Below the pieces are notes generated by a model. The model was not told where the DNA came from. It did no database searches and saw nothing but the letters and a program-made list of their open reading frames with translations. This document shows positions 1-8,528 of a stretch of DNA of 64,000 nucleotides, piece after piece; position 1 is the first letter of the stretch; each line of letters begins with the position of its first letter. Origin of the DNA: Microbacterium immunditiarum (lineage in GTDB: Bacteria; Actinomycetota; Actinomycetes; Actinomycetales; Microbacteriaceae). The DNA lies in contig NZ_JACCBV010000001.1 in assembly GCF_013409785.1 (NCBI RefSeq), positions 1,240,001 through 1,304,000 on the forward strand. The letters are read 5' to 3'. The translations under genes and the position numbers were made by a program.

Positions 1-372
1 GCGGTGGACGACCCCGCCTACCTGCACACCCGGCGGTTCGTGCTCAGCCCCGACAACCCGTTCTACTTCACCGGCACCGCCGCGGCCGGCGTCGGAAGCC
101 CGCACACCCCGCCCGGCATGATCTGGCCGATCGCGCTGGCCGTACAGGGTCTGACAGCGCGCGACGACGAGGAGAGCCGCGACATCCTCGCCGTGCTGAT
201 GCGCACCCATGCCGGGACCGGCTTCATGCACGAGTCGTTCCATAAGGACGACCCCGACGCCTTCACTCGCGAGTGGTTCTCGTGGGCGAACGCGATGTTC
301 TGCGAGCTCGTGCTGGAGGTCGCGGGCCTGCGCACCCACCGGCGGATCCCGGCGGAGGCGGTGACGCGATGA
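1..372 (+). CDS. GH125 exo-alpha-1,6-mannosidase, C-terminal part (partial)
   Basis: The frame is open from the first base of the window, so the 5' part of the gene lies outside; about 124 C-terminal residues are visible. The segment GTGFMHESF followed by FTREWFSWANAMF is typical of the C-terminal part of family GH125 (formerly DUF1237), metal-independent inverting enzymes that remove alpha-1,6-linked mannose. The Glu in MHESF is the probable catalytic base, by family resemblance. No export signal can be judged because the N-terminus is missing. The stop overlaps the next start (ATGA at 369-372), so it is translationally coupled to the sugar permease genes. With the GH76 gene downstream this points to intracellular trimming of imported mannan or N-glycan fragments. 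Confidence 0.85.
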   Translation, partial: AVDDPAYLHTRRFVLSPDNPFYFTGTAAAGVGSPHTPPGMIWPIALAVQGLTARDDEESRDILAVLMRTHAGTGFMHESFHKDDPDAFTREWFSWANAMFCELVLEVAGLRTHRRIPAEAVTR

Positions 373-1349
373 GCGCGCTCGTCGAGGTCAACCAGACCGT
401 GCTCGCGGAAGAGGAGACGCCCCTGCGCAGGTGGCGTGGTCGTGGTCGACGGACGGTGAGGGACGACACCGCCGGCGTCAGCGCCACGCGACGTCAGCAG
501 ACCATCAACGCCTGGCTGTTCCTGGCCGTGCCGATCGTGTTGTTCGTCCTCTTCCTGCTGATCCCGATCGCGATCGCGCTCGTCGCGAGTTTCACCGACT
601 ATGCCGTGATCGGCGACTTCGAATGGGTCGGCGTCAGCAATTACATCCGCGTGTTCGAAGACCCCATCTTCTGGATCGCGCTGCGCAACACGGCCTACTA
701 CACGGCGCTGTTCGTGCCGCTCGGGCTCGTCGTCGCGCTCGGAACCGCGCTGCTGCTGAACCGCAGCGCCAAGGCGGTGCGTGTCTTCCGCACGCTGTTC
801 TACATCCCGGTCATCTCATCGACGGTCGCGACCGCGTCGATCTGGTTCTGGCTGCTGAACCCCCAGTACGGCCTCTTCAATGTCGTGCTGGGCTGGTTCG
901 GCATCAAGGGGCCCGCGTGGCTGTACGACTCGCAGTGGGCGATGATCGCGATCGTGCTCATGAGCGTGTGGGCCGGGTTCGGCGCGAACATGATCATCTT
1001 CCTGGCGGCCCTGCAGGGCGTGCCGCGCGAGCTCGTCGAGGCGGCGCGCCTAGATGGCGCGAGCAGCTGGCGCGTGTTCTGGCACGTGACGCTCCCCGCG
1101 ATCTCGCGGACGACGTTCCTCATCACGACGCTCCTGCTGATCGCCGCGTTCCAGGTCTTCGACCAGGCCTACGTGCTGACGAAGGGCGGTCCGGGCAACT
1201 CGACGCTCACGCTCGTCTACTACATCTACGACCGCGGGTTTGGGCGCCTCGAGATGGGGTACGCCTCCGCGCTCTCGTTCATCCTCTTCCTGATCATCCT
1301 CGTGTTCTCGCTCGCGAACGCACGCATCACCCGAAGCAAGGCGGTCTGA
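369..1349 (+). CDS. Sugar ABC transporter permease, MalF type (CUT1)
   Basis: This 326-residue protein is one of two membrane subunits of a carbohydrate importer. After a hydrophilic, partly basic N-terminus of about 55 residues there are six predicted membrane helices. The EAA loop that docks on the ATPase is visible at about residues 224-243 (EAARLDGASSWRVF, then TLPAIS). The frame is open upstream from 273, but the ATG at 369 is preferred because it overlaps the stop of the GH125 gene as ATGA and gives normal length. It is followed after 2 bases by the partner permease. No ATPase gene is present here; CUT1 systems often share a distant MsiK-like ATPase, which is an inference for this strain. 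Confidence 0.93.
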   Translation: MSALVEVNQTVLAEEETPLRRWRGRGRRTVRDDTAGVSATRRQQTINAWLFLAVPIVLFVLFLLIPIAIALVASFTDYAVIGDFEWVGVSNYIRVFEDPIFWIALRNTAYYTALFVPLGLVVALGTALLLNRSAKAVRVFRTLFYIPVISSTVATASIWFWLLNPQYGLFNVVLGWFGIKGPAWLYDSQWAMIAIVLMSVWAGFGANMIIFLAALQGVPRELVEAARLDGASSWRVFWHVTLPAISRTTFLITTLLLIAAFQVFDQAYVLTKGGPGNSTLTLVYYIYDRGFGRLEMGYASALSFILFLIILVFSLANARITRSKAV

Positions 1350-1351
1350 CG

Positions 1352-2272
1352 ATGACGACCACTGCCCTCACCGCGACCTCGCTCGCGAGCCCCGCGCGCC
1401 GGACCGCGCAGCGGCGGCGATTCATCGGCACGGGTGTCTGGTACATCGCCGTCATCGCCGTGAGCATCTCGACGGTGCTGCCCCTGATCTGGACGCTGTC
1501 GACGTCGCTCAAGCCCGAGGCCGAGATCCTCTCAAGCCACCTCGAGATCATCCCGCGCACGCCTACTCTCGAGAACTACCTCGCGCTGTTCGTCGACGGG
1601 CCGTTCGCGCAGTACCTCACCAACTCGTTCATCCTCGCCGTCGGCGGCACCATCACGAACGTGTTCTTCGGCAGCCTCGGCGGCTACGCCCTGGCCAAGC
1701 TGAAGTTCCGGGGACGCGTGGCCGTGTTCGGCTCCTTCCTCGCCTCGATGATGATCCCGGCGATCGTCACGATGATCCCGACCTTCCTCGTGCTGCGCTA
1801 CTTCCCCCTCGCGGGCGGCAACGACATCTTCGGCCAAGGCGGGCGCGGCTTCATCAACAGCTACGCCGCGGTGCTCATCCCTTTCGCGGCTGGGGCGTTC
1901 GCAGTGTTCTTCATGAAGCAGGTCTTCGAAGCGCTCCCCGACGAGCTCGGTGACGCCGCCCGCATCGACGGGGCGAGCGAGTTCCGCATCTTCCGCAGCG
2001 TCTACTTCCCGCTCTCCACCGCGGGGGCGGCCGTCCTCGGTGTGCTCACCTTCCAGGCCGGGTGGAACAGCTTCCTGTGGCCGCTCATCGTGCTGAAGGA
2101 TCCCGCGATGCTCACCGTGCAGGTGGGACTGGCCGCCTACGTCAACGAGTACGACACCGACTACGGGCCGCTCATGGCGGGGACCATCGTCACCAGCATC
2201 CCGGTGCTCATCGTCTTCATCCTCGCCCAGAAGTACATCGTCCAGAACTTCGCAAGCTCCGGCACGAAGTGA
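1352..2272 (+). CDS. Sugar ABC transporter permease, MalG type (CUT1)
   Basis: This 306-residue protein is the second membrane subunit of the importer. It has a first membrane helix at about residues 28-50 (VWYIAVIAVSISTVLPLIW) and five further helices. The EAA motif lies at about residues 201-220 (DAARIDGASEFRIF, then YFPLS). It starts 2 bases after the stop of the MalF-type gene, so the two are surely co-transcribed. The gap to the solute-binding protein gene is 73 bases and contains a GC-rich inverted repeat and a good ribosome-binding site for the next gene. Confidence 0.93.
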   Translation: MTTTALTATSLASPARRTAQRRRFIGTGVWYIAVIAVSISTVLPLIWTLSTSLKPEAEILSSHLEIIPRTPTLENYLALFVDGPFAQYLTNSFILAVGGTITNVFFGSLGGYALAKLKFRGRVAVFGSFLASMMIPAIVTMIPTFLVLRYFPLAGGNDIFGQGGRGFINSYAAVLIPFAAGAFAVFFMKQVFEALPDELGDAARIDGASEFRIFRSVYFPLSTAGAAVLGVLTFQAGWNSFLWPLIVLKDPAMLTVQVGLAAYVNEYDTDYGPLMAGTIVTSIPVLIVFILAQKYIVQNFASSGTK

Positions 2273-2345
2273 AGCGTTCGGAGTCGCCGCCCGGGCGCTC
2301 CGGCATCCCCAACACCCAACACCCACCACCAAGGGAGAACTGCAC

Positions 2346-3599
2346 ATGAGAAGGACATCCCGTCAGATCATCGGGGTCGGCGCCGTCGCCGTCCTCGCGG
2401 CCGGACTCGCCGCCTGCTCGGGCGGTGGAACGCCGACCGGCGACTCCGGCGGTCCCGAGAAGGTCGTCTTCTGGGGCTCGTGGTCGGGCGATCAGGTCGC
2501 CCAGCTCGAGGCGCAGGCCGACGCGTTCAACGAGGCGCAGGACGAGTACGAGGTCACCTACGTCGCGCAGGAGCTCGTCGAAGAGCAGCTGCTGACCGGC
2601 CTCGCTTCCGGCGACGTCCCCGACGTGGTCCTCTGGGACCGCTACAACACCCCGGTGTACGTTCCCAAGAACGCGCTGGCCCCGCTCGACGAGTACATCG
2701 AGGCGGATGGCGTCGACCTCGGCCAGTTCTACGAGCAGGCCCTCAGCGAGCTCGTCATCGACGACGTCACGTACGGCATCCCGCTGCTGGTCGACAACCG
2801 GTCGCTCTTCTACAACACGGCCGCCCTCGAGGAGGCCGGTGTCGAGCCGCCCACGACGTGGGACGAGCTGAAGGCGGTCGCGGAGGCGACCACCGTGGAC
2901 GAGGGCGGCACGCTCACCCGCGCCGGGTTCCAGCTCAACGACCCGGGGCTGTTCAACATGTGGCTGACGCAGGCCGGTGGCCAGATGTACGGCGACGACG
3001 AGCAGACGACGGCGTTCAACAGCCCCGAGGGGCTCGCCGTCCTCGACTTCTGGCAGAGCCTGCTCGACGCCGGCGTCTACGAGCTCGGGTTCGGCGAAGG
3101 CGTCGACGCGTTCGCCGAAGGCAACGTGGCGCTCAAGCTCGACGGTCCGTGGGCGCTCTCGGGGCTGGATGTGGCCGGCACCGAATACGGCATCGTGCCG
3201 CCGCCGACGGGTCCGAACGGCGACAAGGGTGCCGGCATGGGCGGGTTCGGCCTCGTGATCCCGCAGGGAGCGAAGAACGCCGACGGGGCGTGGGAGTTCA
3301 TCAAGTGGTGGACCACCGAGCCGGAGAACGGCGTCTCCTTCGGCGAGATCTCGGGCTGGATCCCCGCGAATATCGAAGCGGCCAACGACCCGTACTTCAC
3401 CGACAACCCGAAGTACGCCGCGTTCATCGAGACGCTGGAATTCGCGAAGGTGCGCTCCCGCATCCCCGGCGCATCCGACGTCGAGGGCAAGGCCCTGATC
3501 CCGCAGCTCGAGCGCTTCCTCGCCGGCGAGATCACCGCCGAGCAGGCTCTCGCCGAGGCGCAATCGTTGGGCGACCAGATCCTCGCCGACAACCGCTGA
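2346..3599 (+). CDS. Extracellular sugar-binding lipoprotein of the ABC importer
   Basis: This 417-residue protein belongs to the family 1 solute-binding proteins that capture oligosaccharides outside the membrane and hand them to the CUT1 permeases. It has a lipoprotein signal: basic start MRRTSR, hydrophobic core, and lipobox LAAC with Cys24 as the lipidation site. The mature part opens with a typical VVFWGSWSGDQ strand, and IPLLVDNRSLFYN is characteristic of maltose-binding-like folds. The start is supported by GGGAG about 8 bases upstream. Placement after the two permeases and before GH76 suggests an alpha-mannooligosaccharide ligand, but the ligand cannot be read from sequence. Confidence 0.93.
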   Translation: MRRTSRQIIGVGAVAVLAAGLAACSGGGTPTGDSGGPEKVVFWGSWSGDQVAQLEAQADAFNEAQDEYEVTYVAQELVEEQLLTGLASGDVPDVVLWDRYNTPVYVPKNALAPLDEYIEADGVDLGQFYEQALSELVIDDVTYGIPLLVDNRSLFYNTAALEEAGVEPPTTWDELKAVAEATTVDEGGTLTRAGFQLNDPGLFNMWLTQAGGQMYGDDEQTTAFNSPEGLAVLDFWQSLLDAGVYELGFGEGVDAFAEGNVALKLDGPWALSGLDVAGTEYGIVPPPTGPNGDKGAGMGGFGLVIPQGAKNADGAWEFIKWWTTEPENGVSFGEISGWIPANIEAANDPYFTDNPKYAAFIETLEFAKVRSRIPGASDVEGKALIPQLERFLAGEITAEQALAEAQSLGDQILADNR

Positions 3600-3606
3600 T
3601 GCCGTC

Positions 3607-3641
3607 GGTGCGGCGGGTGGGTGAAGCCCGCCCGCCGCACC
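3607..3641 (+). terminator. Intercistronic hairpin between binding-protein and GH76 genes
   Basis: An 11-bp stem GGTGCGGCGGG (3607-3617) pairs perfectly with 3631-3641 in the 71-base gap after the binding-protein gene. There is no T-run. Such hairpins often stabilise the binding-protein mRNA or dampen read-through, which would raise binding protein over the downstream enzyme. That role is inferred. Confidence 0.6.
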
Positions 3642-3670
3642 GCGATCTCCCGATCCTTCCAGGAGCCCGT

Positions 3671-4720
3671 ATGACCACCGTCCAGCAGTTCACGTGGGAC
3701 GAGCGCGCCACGATCGCGCAGCTCAGCCTCGACCACTTCTTCGGCGTGGAGGGACCGCAGCTGCTCAACAACAGCCACCCCGCCGGCGACAACACCACGT
3801 TCAACTACTGGTGGCTCGCGCACCTCATCGACGCGCGGGTCGACGCCTTCGAACGCACAGGAGATCCGGCGTGGCTGCGCAAGGCGGAGGCGGTCTACGC
3901 CAACATCCTGGAGCGCAACCAGGGGTCGCTGTTCAACGACTACTTCGACGACATGCTCTGGTACGCCCTCGCCATCCTGCGGCTGCACGACGCGACCGGC
4001 GAGGCACGCTACCTCTCCGACGCCAAGAGCATCTGGACCCACGTCGTCGACTACGGCTGGAACGATCAGGGCGGCGCCAGCGTGGCCTGGCGCAAGCAGC
4101 AGCCCTACTACAAGAACACCCCCGCAAACGGCCCGTTCGTGATCCTCTCCGCGAGGCTCTCCACCGGTGACGCCGACAGCCGCTACTTGGACTACGGTGT
4201 CTCCGCCTACCGGTGGCTGACAGACACGCTCGTCGGGCCCGACGGCTTCGTCGAGGACGGCATCAACCGGGAGCAGAACGGCGAAGTGGACCTGCACTGG
4301 CGATTCACCTACAACCAGGGCCTGTATGTCGGCGCAGGGGTCGCTCTCGCCCAGGCCACCGGCGATCGCCGCTACGTTGCCGACGCCACCCGCACCGCAC
4401 TGACGGCGCTGCGAGAACTGTCCGACGGCGAGCTCTTCCGCGAAGAAGGCGCGGGCGGCGACGAGGGACTCTTCAAGGGCATCTACTACCGCTACATCGG
4501 CACTCTGCTCGACGAGCTCGACCCCGCAGCCGAGGCGGCCGTCACGCTCGAGCAGTTCGTCCGAGCGAGCACCGACGCCCTGTGGGCGCATTCCCGCGTC
4601 GGGGATTGGCTGCTCGCCGGAGACGATTGGTCGCAGCCGGCCCCGGTGAAGGTGGACTTCTCCACCCAGCTCAGCGCGATCATGGCGCTCGAGCTGCGCG
4701 CCCGCCGCGAGCGCCGATGA
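3671..4720 (+). CDS. GH76 family endo-alpha-1,6-mannanase-like protein (cytoplasmic)
   Basis: This 349-residue protein resembles family GH76, retaining endo-alpha-1,6-mannanases with an (alpha/alpha)6 barrel. The paired catalytic aspartates are visible at residues 93-94 in NDYFDDMLWYAL, and aromatic patches such as NYWWLAHLIDAR and YNQGLYVGAGVAL fit the barrel. No signal peptide is present: the protein begins MTTVQQFTWDERATIAQ, so it should act inside the cell on imported substrate, unlike the secreted surface GH76 enzymes of gut Bacteroidetes. The start has AGGAG about 7 bases upstream. It follows the binding-protein gene and its stop overlaps a truncated ROK open frame (ATGA at 4717-4720). 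Confidence 0.85.
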   Translation: MTTVQQFTWDERATIAQLSLDHFFGVEGPQLLNNSHPAGDNTTFNYWWLAHLIDARVDAFERTGDPAWLRKAEAVYANILERNQGSLFNDYFDDMLWYALAILRLHDATGEARYLSDAKSIWTHVVDYGWNDQGGASVAWRKQQPYYKNTPANGPFVILSARLSTGDADSRYLDYGVSAYRWLTDTLVGPDGFVEDGINREQNGEVDLHWRFTYNQGLYVGAGVALAQATGDRRYVADATRTALTALRELSDGELFREEGAGGDEGLFKGIYYRYIGTLLDELDPAAEAAVTLEQFVRASTDALWAHSRVGDWLLAGDDWSQPAPVKVDFSTQLSAIMALELRARRERR

Positions 4721-4937
4721 CCCCGCCGTCGCCTCCTGTGGCGTTGGCCCTCGAGATCGGCGGCACCAAGGCGGAGTCCGCGATCGTCACTCGAGGGGGC
4801 GGCATCATCCCGGGCTCACGCGCCCGGTGGGTCACCGGACCGCGGTGAAGCCCGCAACCCGTCCTGGCGACGCACCGCTCGTCGAAGCCGCCGCCCTCGC
4901 ATTCACCTCGGCCGGATACGACCCCGTGCTAGATTAA
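4717..4937 (+). pseudogene. Remnant of a ROK-family sugar kinase gene
   Basis: The ATG at 4717 overlaps the GH76 stop and opens a 43-residue frame whose start VALALEIGGTKAESAIV is the phosphate-binding N-terminus of ROK sugar kinases, which are normally about 300 residues. The frame stops at 4846-4848. In the next frame, 4845-4937 reads a short segment containing GDAPLVEAAALAF, which resembles the usual C-terminal end of ROK proteins (a DAPLxGAAALA type sequence). The simplest reading is an internal deletion with a frame change, leaving both ends of a mannose or hexose kinase gene that once belonged to this operon. The N-terminal match is clear; the C-terminal match is inference. Confidence 0.6.
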
Positions 4938-4969
4938 ATATGTTCATTGCAGAAGGGGGCACGACGGGA

Positions 4970-6073
4970 ATGGTGGCGCTGTACCAGCGGGTCTACGACG
5001 AGATTCGCGCTGCCATCGAACGCGGAGACTATCCGGTCGATCACCGGCTCCCCTCCGACGCCGAGCTCACCGAGATCCACGGGGTGAGCACGATCACCGT
5101 GAAGAAGGCGCTCGACCTCCTCCGAAACGACGGCTTCATCACCCGCCGGCCACGGGTGGGGACGACGGTGATCAGCGATGTCGCGACGGCAGCGCCGCAC
5201 ACCCTCACCCACCCGCTGGTGGGCTTGGTCGTGACGAACTTCGATGACACGTTCGGCACCCGGATTCTCGGCGGGCTCCTGGATCGCGCGAACGCCAGCG
5301 CCAACCTCCTGGTCAAGCGCAGCCTGGGCGACGCATCCGCCGAGGACAAGCTGATCCGGTCTCTGGTCGAAGGCGGCGTACGCGCACTCATCCTGCAACC
5401 CAGCTCCTCGATCTATGTGCCGCCGGCTGTGCTGGAGCTGCTGCCCAAGGACTTTCCCGTGGTCATCCTCGACCGCGTCTTCGACGCCGTGCCCATCTCC
5501 ACCGTCTGCTCCGACAATGTCGCGGCGGGGCAGCAGGCGACCGAGTACCTCTTTTCGCTCGGTCACGAGCAGATCGGTCTCGTGAGTTCCGACAGCACCG
5601 TGTCGACCTTGCGCGATCGCCGCGACGGCTACATCAAGGCCCACGCAATGCACCACATCCCGCACGACGAGGCCAAGGTGTTCGACCTGGTCCACTCGAC
5701 GACACCGGGAAGCACGGCGACCCCCGCCGAGGACGTCGACCACCTCACGGCCTACCTTCGTGCGCACCCCGAGCTCACGGCCGTCGTGGCGACCGAGTAC
5801 AACATCGCCGCCCTGCTCCGCGACGCGGCTGCGCGCCTTGGCCGCGGCATCCCGCACGACCTGTCGGTCGTCTGCTTCGATCACCCCGACGCGTTCTACG
5901 ACAGCGCCCAATACCGCTTCACCCACATCAGGCAGGACCAGGAAGGCATGGGTGCCGCCGCCGTCGACCTCGTCCTGGAACTCATCCGCGACCCGCACGC
6001 GGTGCGGAAGATCACGCTGCCCACGGAATTGGTGGTCGGTCAGTCGACCCGCCCCGCACGCGACCGGGATTGA
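4970..6073 (+). CDS. GntR-HTH / LacI-sensor hybrid transcriptional regulator
   Basis: This is a 367-residue repressor-type protein. Residues 1-70 form a GntR winged helix (YQRVYDEIRAAIERGDYPV, LPSDAELTE, VSTITVKKALDLL). The rest is a LacI/GalR-type sugar-sensing periplasmic-binding fold (VGLVV near residue 85, DNVAAGQQATEYLFSLGHEQIGLVSS, and a C-terminal effector lobe). This architecture is that of AraR-like regulators. The ATG at 4970 is preferred because GGGGG lies about 10 bases upstream and the N-terminus then begins at the usual position; an in-frame ATG at 4940 would add ten unusual residues. As last gene of the mannan locus it probably controls that operon. AT-rich DNA at 4930-4945 may hold its own promoter. 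Confidence 0.9.
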   Translation: MVALYQRVYDEIRAAIERGDYPVDHRLPSDAELTEIHGVSTITVKKALDLLRNDGFITRRPRVGTTVISDVATAAPHTLTHPLVGLVVTNFDDTFGTRILGGLLDRANASANLLVKRSLGDASAEDKLIRSLVEGGVRALILQPSSSIYVPPAVLELLPKDFPVVILDRVFDAVPISTVCSDNVAAGQQATEYLFSLGHEQIGLVSSDSTVSTLRDRRDGYIKAHAMHHIPHDEAKVFDLVHSTTPGSTATPAEDVDHLTAYLRAHPELTAVVATEYNIAALLRDAAARLGRGIPHDLSVVCFDHPDAFYDSAQYRFTHIRQDQEGMGAAAVDLVLELIRDPHAVRKITLPTELVVGQSTRPARDRD

Positions 6074-7306
6074 GCACGAACCGGAACTGGGCGGGGAACC
6101 ACACGTACCGCGCACCGATCGTCGAGGCCCGGTCCGTCGGCGACGTGCAGGACCTGGTCCGCGCGGGCGGGCGGGTACGTGCGCTCGGAACCCGCCACTC
6201 GTTCAACGACCTCCCCGATACCACCGGCACGCTGGTGACCGTGACCGGCATCCCGGGCAATCCGGTCATGGACGAGGACGAGGGCACCGTCGACATGCCG
6301 GCGGGGATGCGGTACGGGGATCTCGCGGCATGGCTGCATCCGCGGGGATGGGCGCTCCACAACCTCGGGTCGCTGCCGCACATCTCCGTCGCCGGCGCCA
6401 TCGCGACCGGCACGCACGGCTCTGGCGACGGCAACGGGAATCTCGCCACCGCCGTGCGTCGGATCGACTACGTGGATGCGGCAGGACAGCTCCGCCGCAC
6501 GTCGGATGCCGATCCGGATTTCGACGGCATGGTCGTCGGACTGGGAGCGTACGGGATCGTCGTTCGCGTGACGCTGGCGGTCGAGCCCGCATACCGAGTG
6601 CGCCAAGACGTGTATCCGGGACCGACGTGGGAGATGGCGCTCGAGCATCTCCCGTCGATCACAGGGGCGGGGTACAGCGTCAGCATCTTCACGACCTGGA
6701 CCGGGACAGACGTTGGGGCCGTGTGGGTGAAGACGCGGCTCACCGATGACGACGAACCCGTCCCGGATCGACTGCTCGGCGCCCCTCGGGCGGTCGGCCC
6801 CGCCGATCCGTCCAGCAACCTGACCGTGCAGGGCGGCATCCCCGGACCGTGGCACGAACGGCTGCCGCACTTCCGCCTCGACGCGACACCGTCGCACGGC
6901 GACGAGCTTCAATCGGAGTACTTCGTGGATCAGGCGGATGCCCCAGCGGCGCTGCGCGCGATCCGCCACCTCAGCGATCGGATCGCGCCCGTGCTGCTGG
7001 TCAGCGAGTTGCGCACCGTCGCCCCGGACCGGCTCTGGCTCAGCGGGGCGTACGAGAGGAGTGCGCTCTCGATCCACTTCACCTGGCAGCACTCCGGCCG
7101 TCATGCCCGTCATCAGGGAGGTCGAAGCCGCCCTGTCCGAGTTCTCCGTCCGGCCGCACTGGGGAAAGCTTCACAACCTCGGTCGCGACACCCTTCGCGA
7201 GGTGTTCCCCCGGCTGCCGGAAGCGCAGACGCTCTTCGATCGCCTCGATCCCGGTGCGGTGTTCAGCAACGCGCACCTGCGAAGCCTCGGGATCCGTGCC
7301 CGTTGA
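6070..7306 (+). pseudogene. FAD-linked alditol/xylitol oxidase-like gene with a frameshift
   Basis: The TTG start at 6070 overlaps the regulator stop (TTGA). The protein resembles FAD-dependent oxidases of the xylitol/alditol and sugar-lactone oxidase group: an N-terminal FAD-binding part with VRALGTRHSFNDL, and the segment VAGAIATGTHGSGDGNGNL, the flavin-binding loop region. At 7087-7091 the frame breaks: up to HFTWQ the gene is in one frame, and from TPAVMPVIREVEAAL it continues in the next to the normal end PHWGKLHNLG...VFSNAHLRSLGI. One extra base explains this. It is either a recent inactivating mutation or a sequencing error; restored length would be about 411 residues. A polyol oxidase fits the neighbouring sugar locus. 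Confidence 0.75.
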
Positions 7307-7319
7307 CACCGATCACGCT

Positions 7320-8459
7320 TCAGCGCAGGCCCGCGAAGAAGGCCCGGATGTCGCCCGCGACGAGCTCGGGACGCTCCAGCGACGCGAAGTGACCGCCCTC
7401 TTCGAAGCGGCTCCAGTGCACGATGTTCGAGTTGTCGCGCTCGGCGAAGACCCGGATCGTCTGGAAGTCGTCCGCGAAGACGGCGACACCGGTGGGAGCA
7501 TCGTTGACCTGCGGCTCGGCCTGACGACGGGCGTCCTCGAGGTAGACGCGGCTCATTCCCGAAGCCGCGTTCGCGAACCAGTTGACGCTCACCTCGAGCA
7601 GGATCTTCTCGAGCGGCACGAGCGAGGTGCCGTTGCCGAAGCTGTTGAACAGCTCGCTGTAGGCGAGAAGCCCGACCGGCGAGTCGCTCAGCCCCGCGGC
7701 GATCGTCTGCGGCCGCGACGCGTTCATTGTGTTGTAGCCGCCGACGGACTGGAACCACTGCATGTGCTGGAGGCCGGCGTAGTCCTGCGGAGTCAGGTGC
7801 TCGAACTCGGCGGGGTCGCCCGACGGGAACGAGAAGAGCTGCAGCACGTGCAGCCCGAGGAAGCCCTCGGGGTTGGTGAGTCCGAGCTCGCGGGCGACCA
7901 TGGCACCGTTGTCGGAGCCGTGGATCCCGTACCGCTCGTACCCGAGTCCGCGCATGAGGGTGTCGTATGCGGCGGCGACGCGGGCGGTCGTCCATCCCGT
8001 GGCTGCGAGCGGCTGCGAGAAGCCGAAGCCCGGGGCATCCGGGATCACGACGTCGAACGCGTCCTCGGCCTTGCCGCCGTGCGCGACGGGGTCGACGAGC
8101 TGGTCGATGAGGTCGAGGTAGTCGACGGATGACCCGGGGTAGGTGTGCGCGAGCAGCAGCGGCGTCGCACCGGGGTGCTCGGAGCGCACGTGGATGAAGT
8201 GGATCGGCTGGCCGTCGATCTCGGCGATGAAGTGCGGGTAGGAGTTGATCCGCGCTTCGGCGGCGCGCCAGTCGAACGCCTTCCACGCGTCGACGGCCTC
8301 GCGCAGGTACGAGTTCGGGGTGCCGGCGTCCCAGTCGTCGGTCGGCGCCGGCTGCGGGAAGCGCGTGCGGGCGAGGCGATCGTGCAGGTCGGCGAGCTCG
8401 GCGTCGGAGACCGAGACGGTGAAGGGCTGGAGGGAGAGAGGGGCGGTGGTGGTGTTCAT
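7320..8459 (-). CDS. Epoxide hydrolase family alpha/beta hydrolase
   Basis: This 379-residue protein has the N-terminal epoxide-hydrolase domain (residues about 9-115, FTVSVSDAELADLHDRLARTRFP) and an alpha/beta hydrolase fold. The nucleophile elbow reads HGSDNGA with Asp183, as expected for epoxide hydrolases rather than a serine esterase. The oxyanion segment is HTYPGS instead of the more common HGWPGS. The C-terminal GGHFASLERPE supplies the catalytic His. It converts epoxides to diols by family; the real substrate is unknown. It is divergent from the WYL-type regulator gene, and the 69-base gap contains an inverted repeat that probably controls both. Confidence 0.88.
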   Translation of the reverse strand: MNTTTAPLSLQPFTVSVSDAELADLHDRLARTRFPQPAPTDDWDAGTPNSYLREAVDAWKAFDWRAAEARINSYPHFIAEIDGQPIHFIHVRSEHPGATPLLLAHTYPGSSVDYLDLIDQLVDPVAHGGKAEDAFDVVIPDAPGFGFSQPLAATGWTTARVAAAYDTLMRGLGYERYGIHGSDNGAMVARELGLTNPEGFLGLHVLQLFSFPSGDPAEFEHLTPQDYAGLQHMQWFQSVGGYNTMNASRPQTIAAGLSDSPVGLLAYSELFNSFGNGTSLVPLEKILLEVSVNWFANAASGMSRVYLEDARRQAEPQVNDAPTGVAVFADDFQTIRVFAERDNSNIVHWSRFEEGGHFASLERPELVAGDIRAFFAGLR

Positions 8460-8478
8460 GTCTCCGACGGTACGGTGC

Positions 8479-8503
8479 TATTAGGTTCTATCCGTTCCTA
8501 ATA
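8479..8503. promoter_or_regulatory. Inverted-repeat operator between epoxide hydrolase and WYL regulator genes
   Basis: Arms TATTAGG (8479-8485) and CCTAATA (8497-8503) are perfect complements separated by 11 bases, so half-site centres are 18 bp apart. The region is clearly AT-richer than its surroundings and lies in the divergent promoter region. The adjacent DeoR/YafY-like regulator is the natural candidate to bind here; that assignment is inferred. Confidence 0.7.
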
Positions 8504-8528
8504 ATCCGGCGAATCGAGAAGTCCTCGA

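Noticed and set aside
273..368. A longer N-terminus for the MalF-type permease starting at 273.
   Set aside because: It would overlap the GH125 gene by about 100 bases; the ATG at 369 gives ATGA coupling and normal length.
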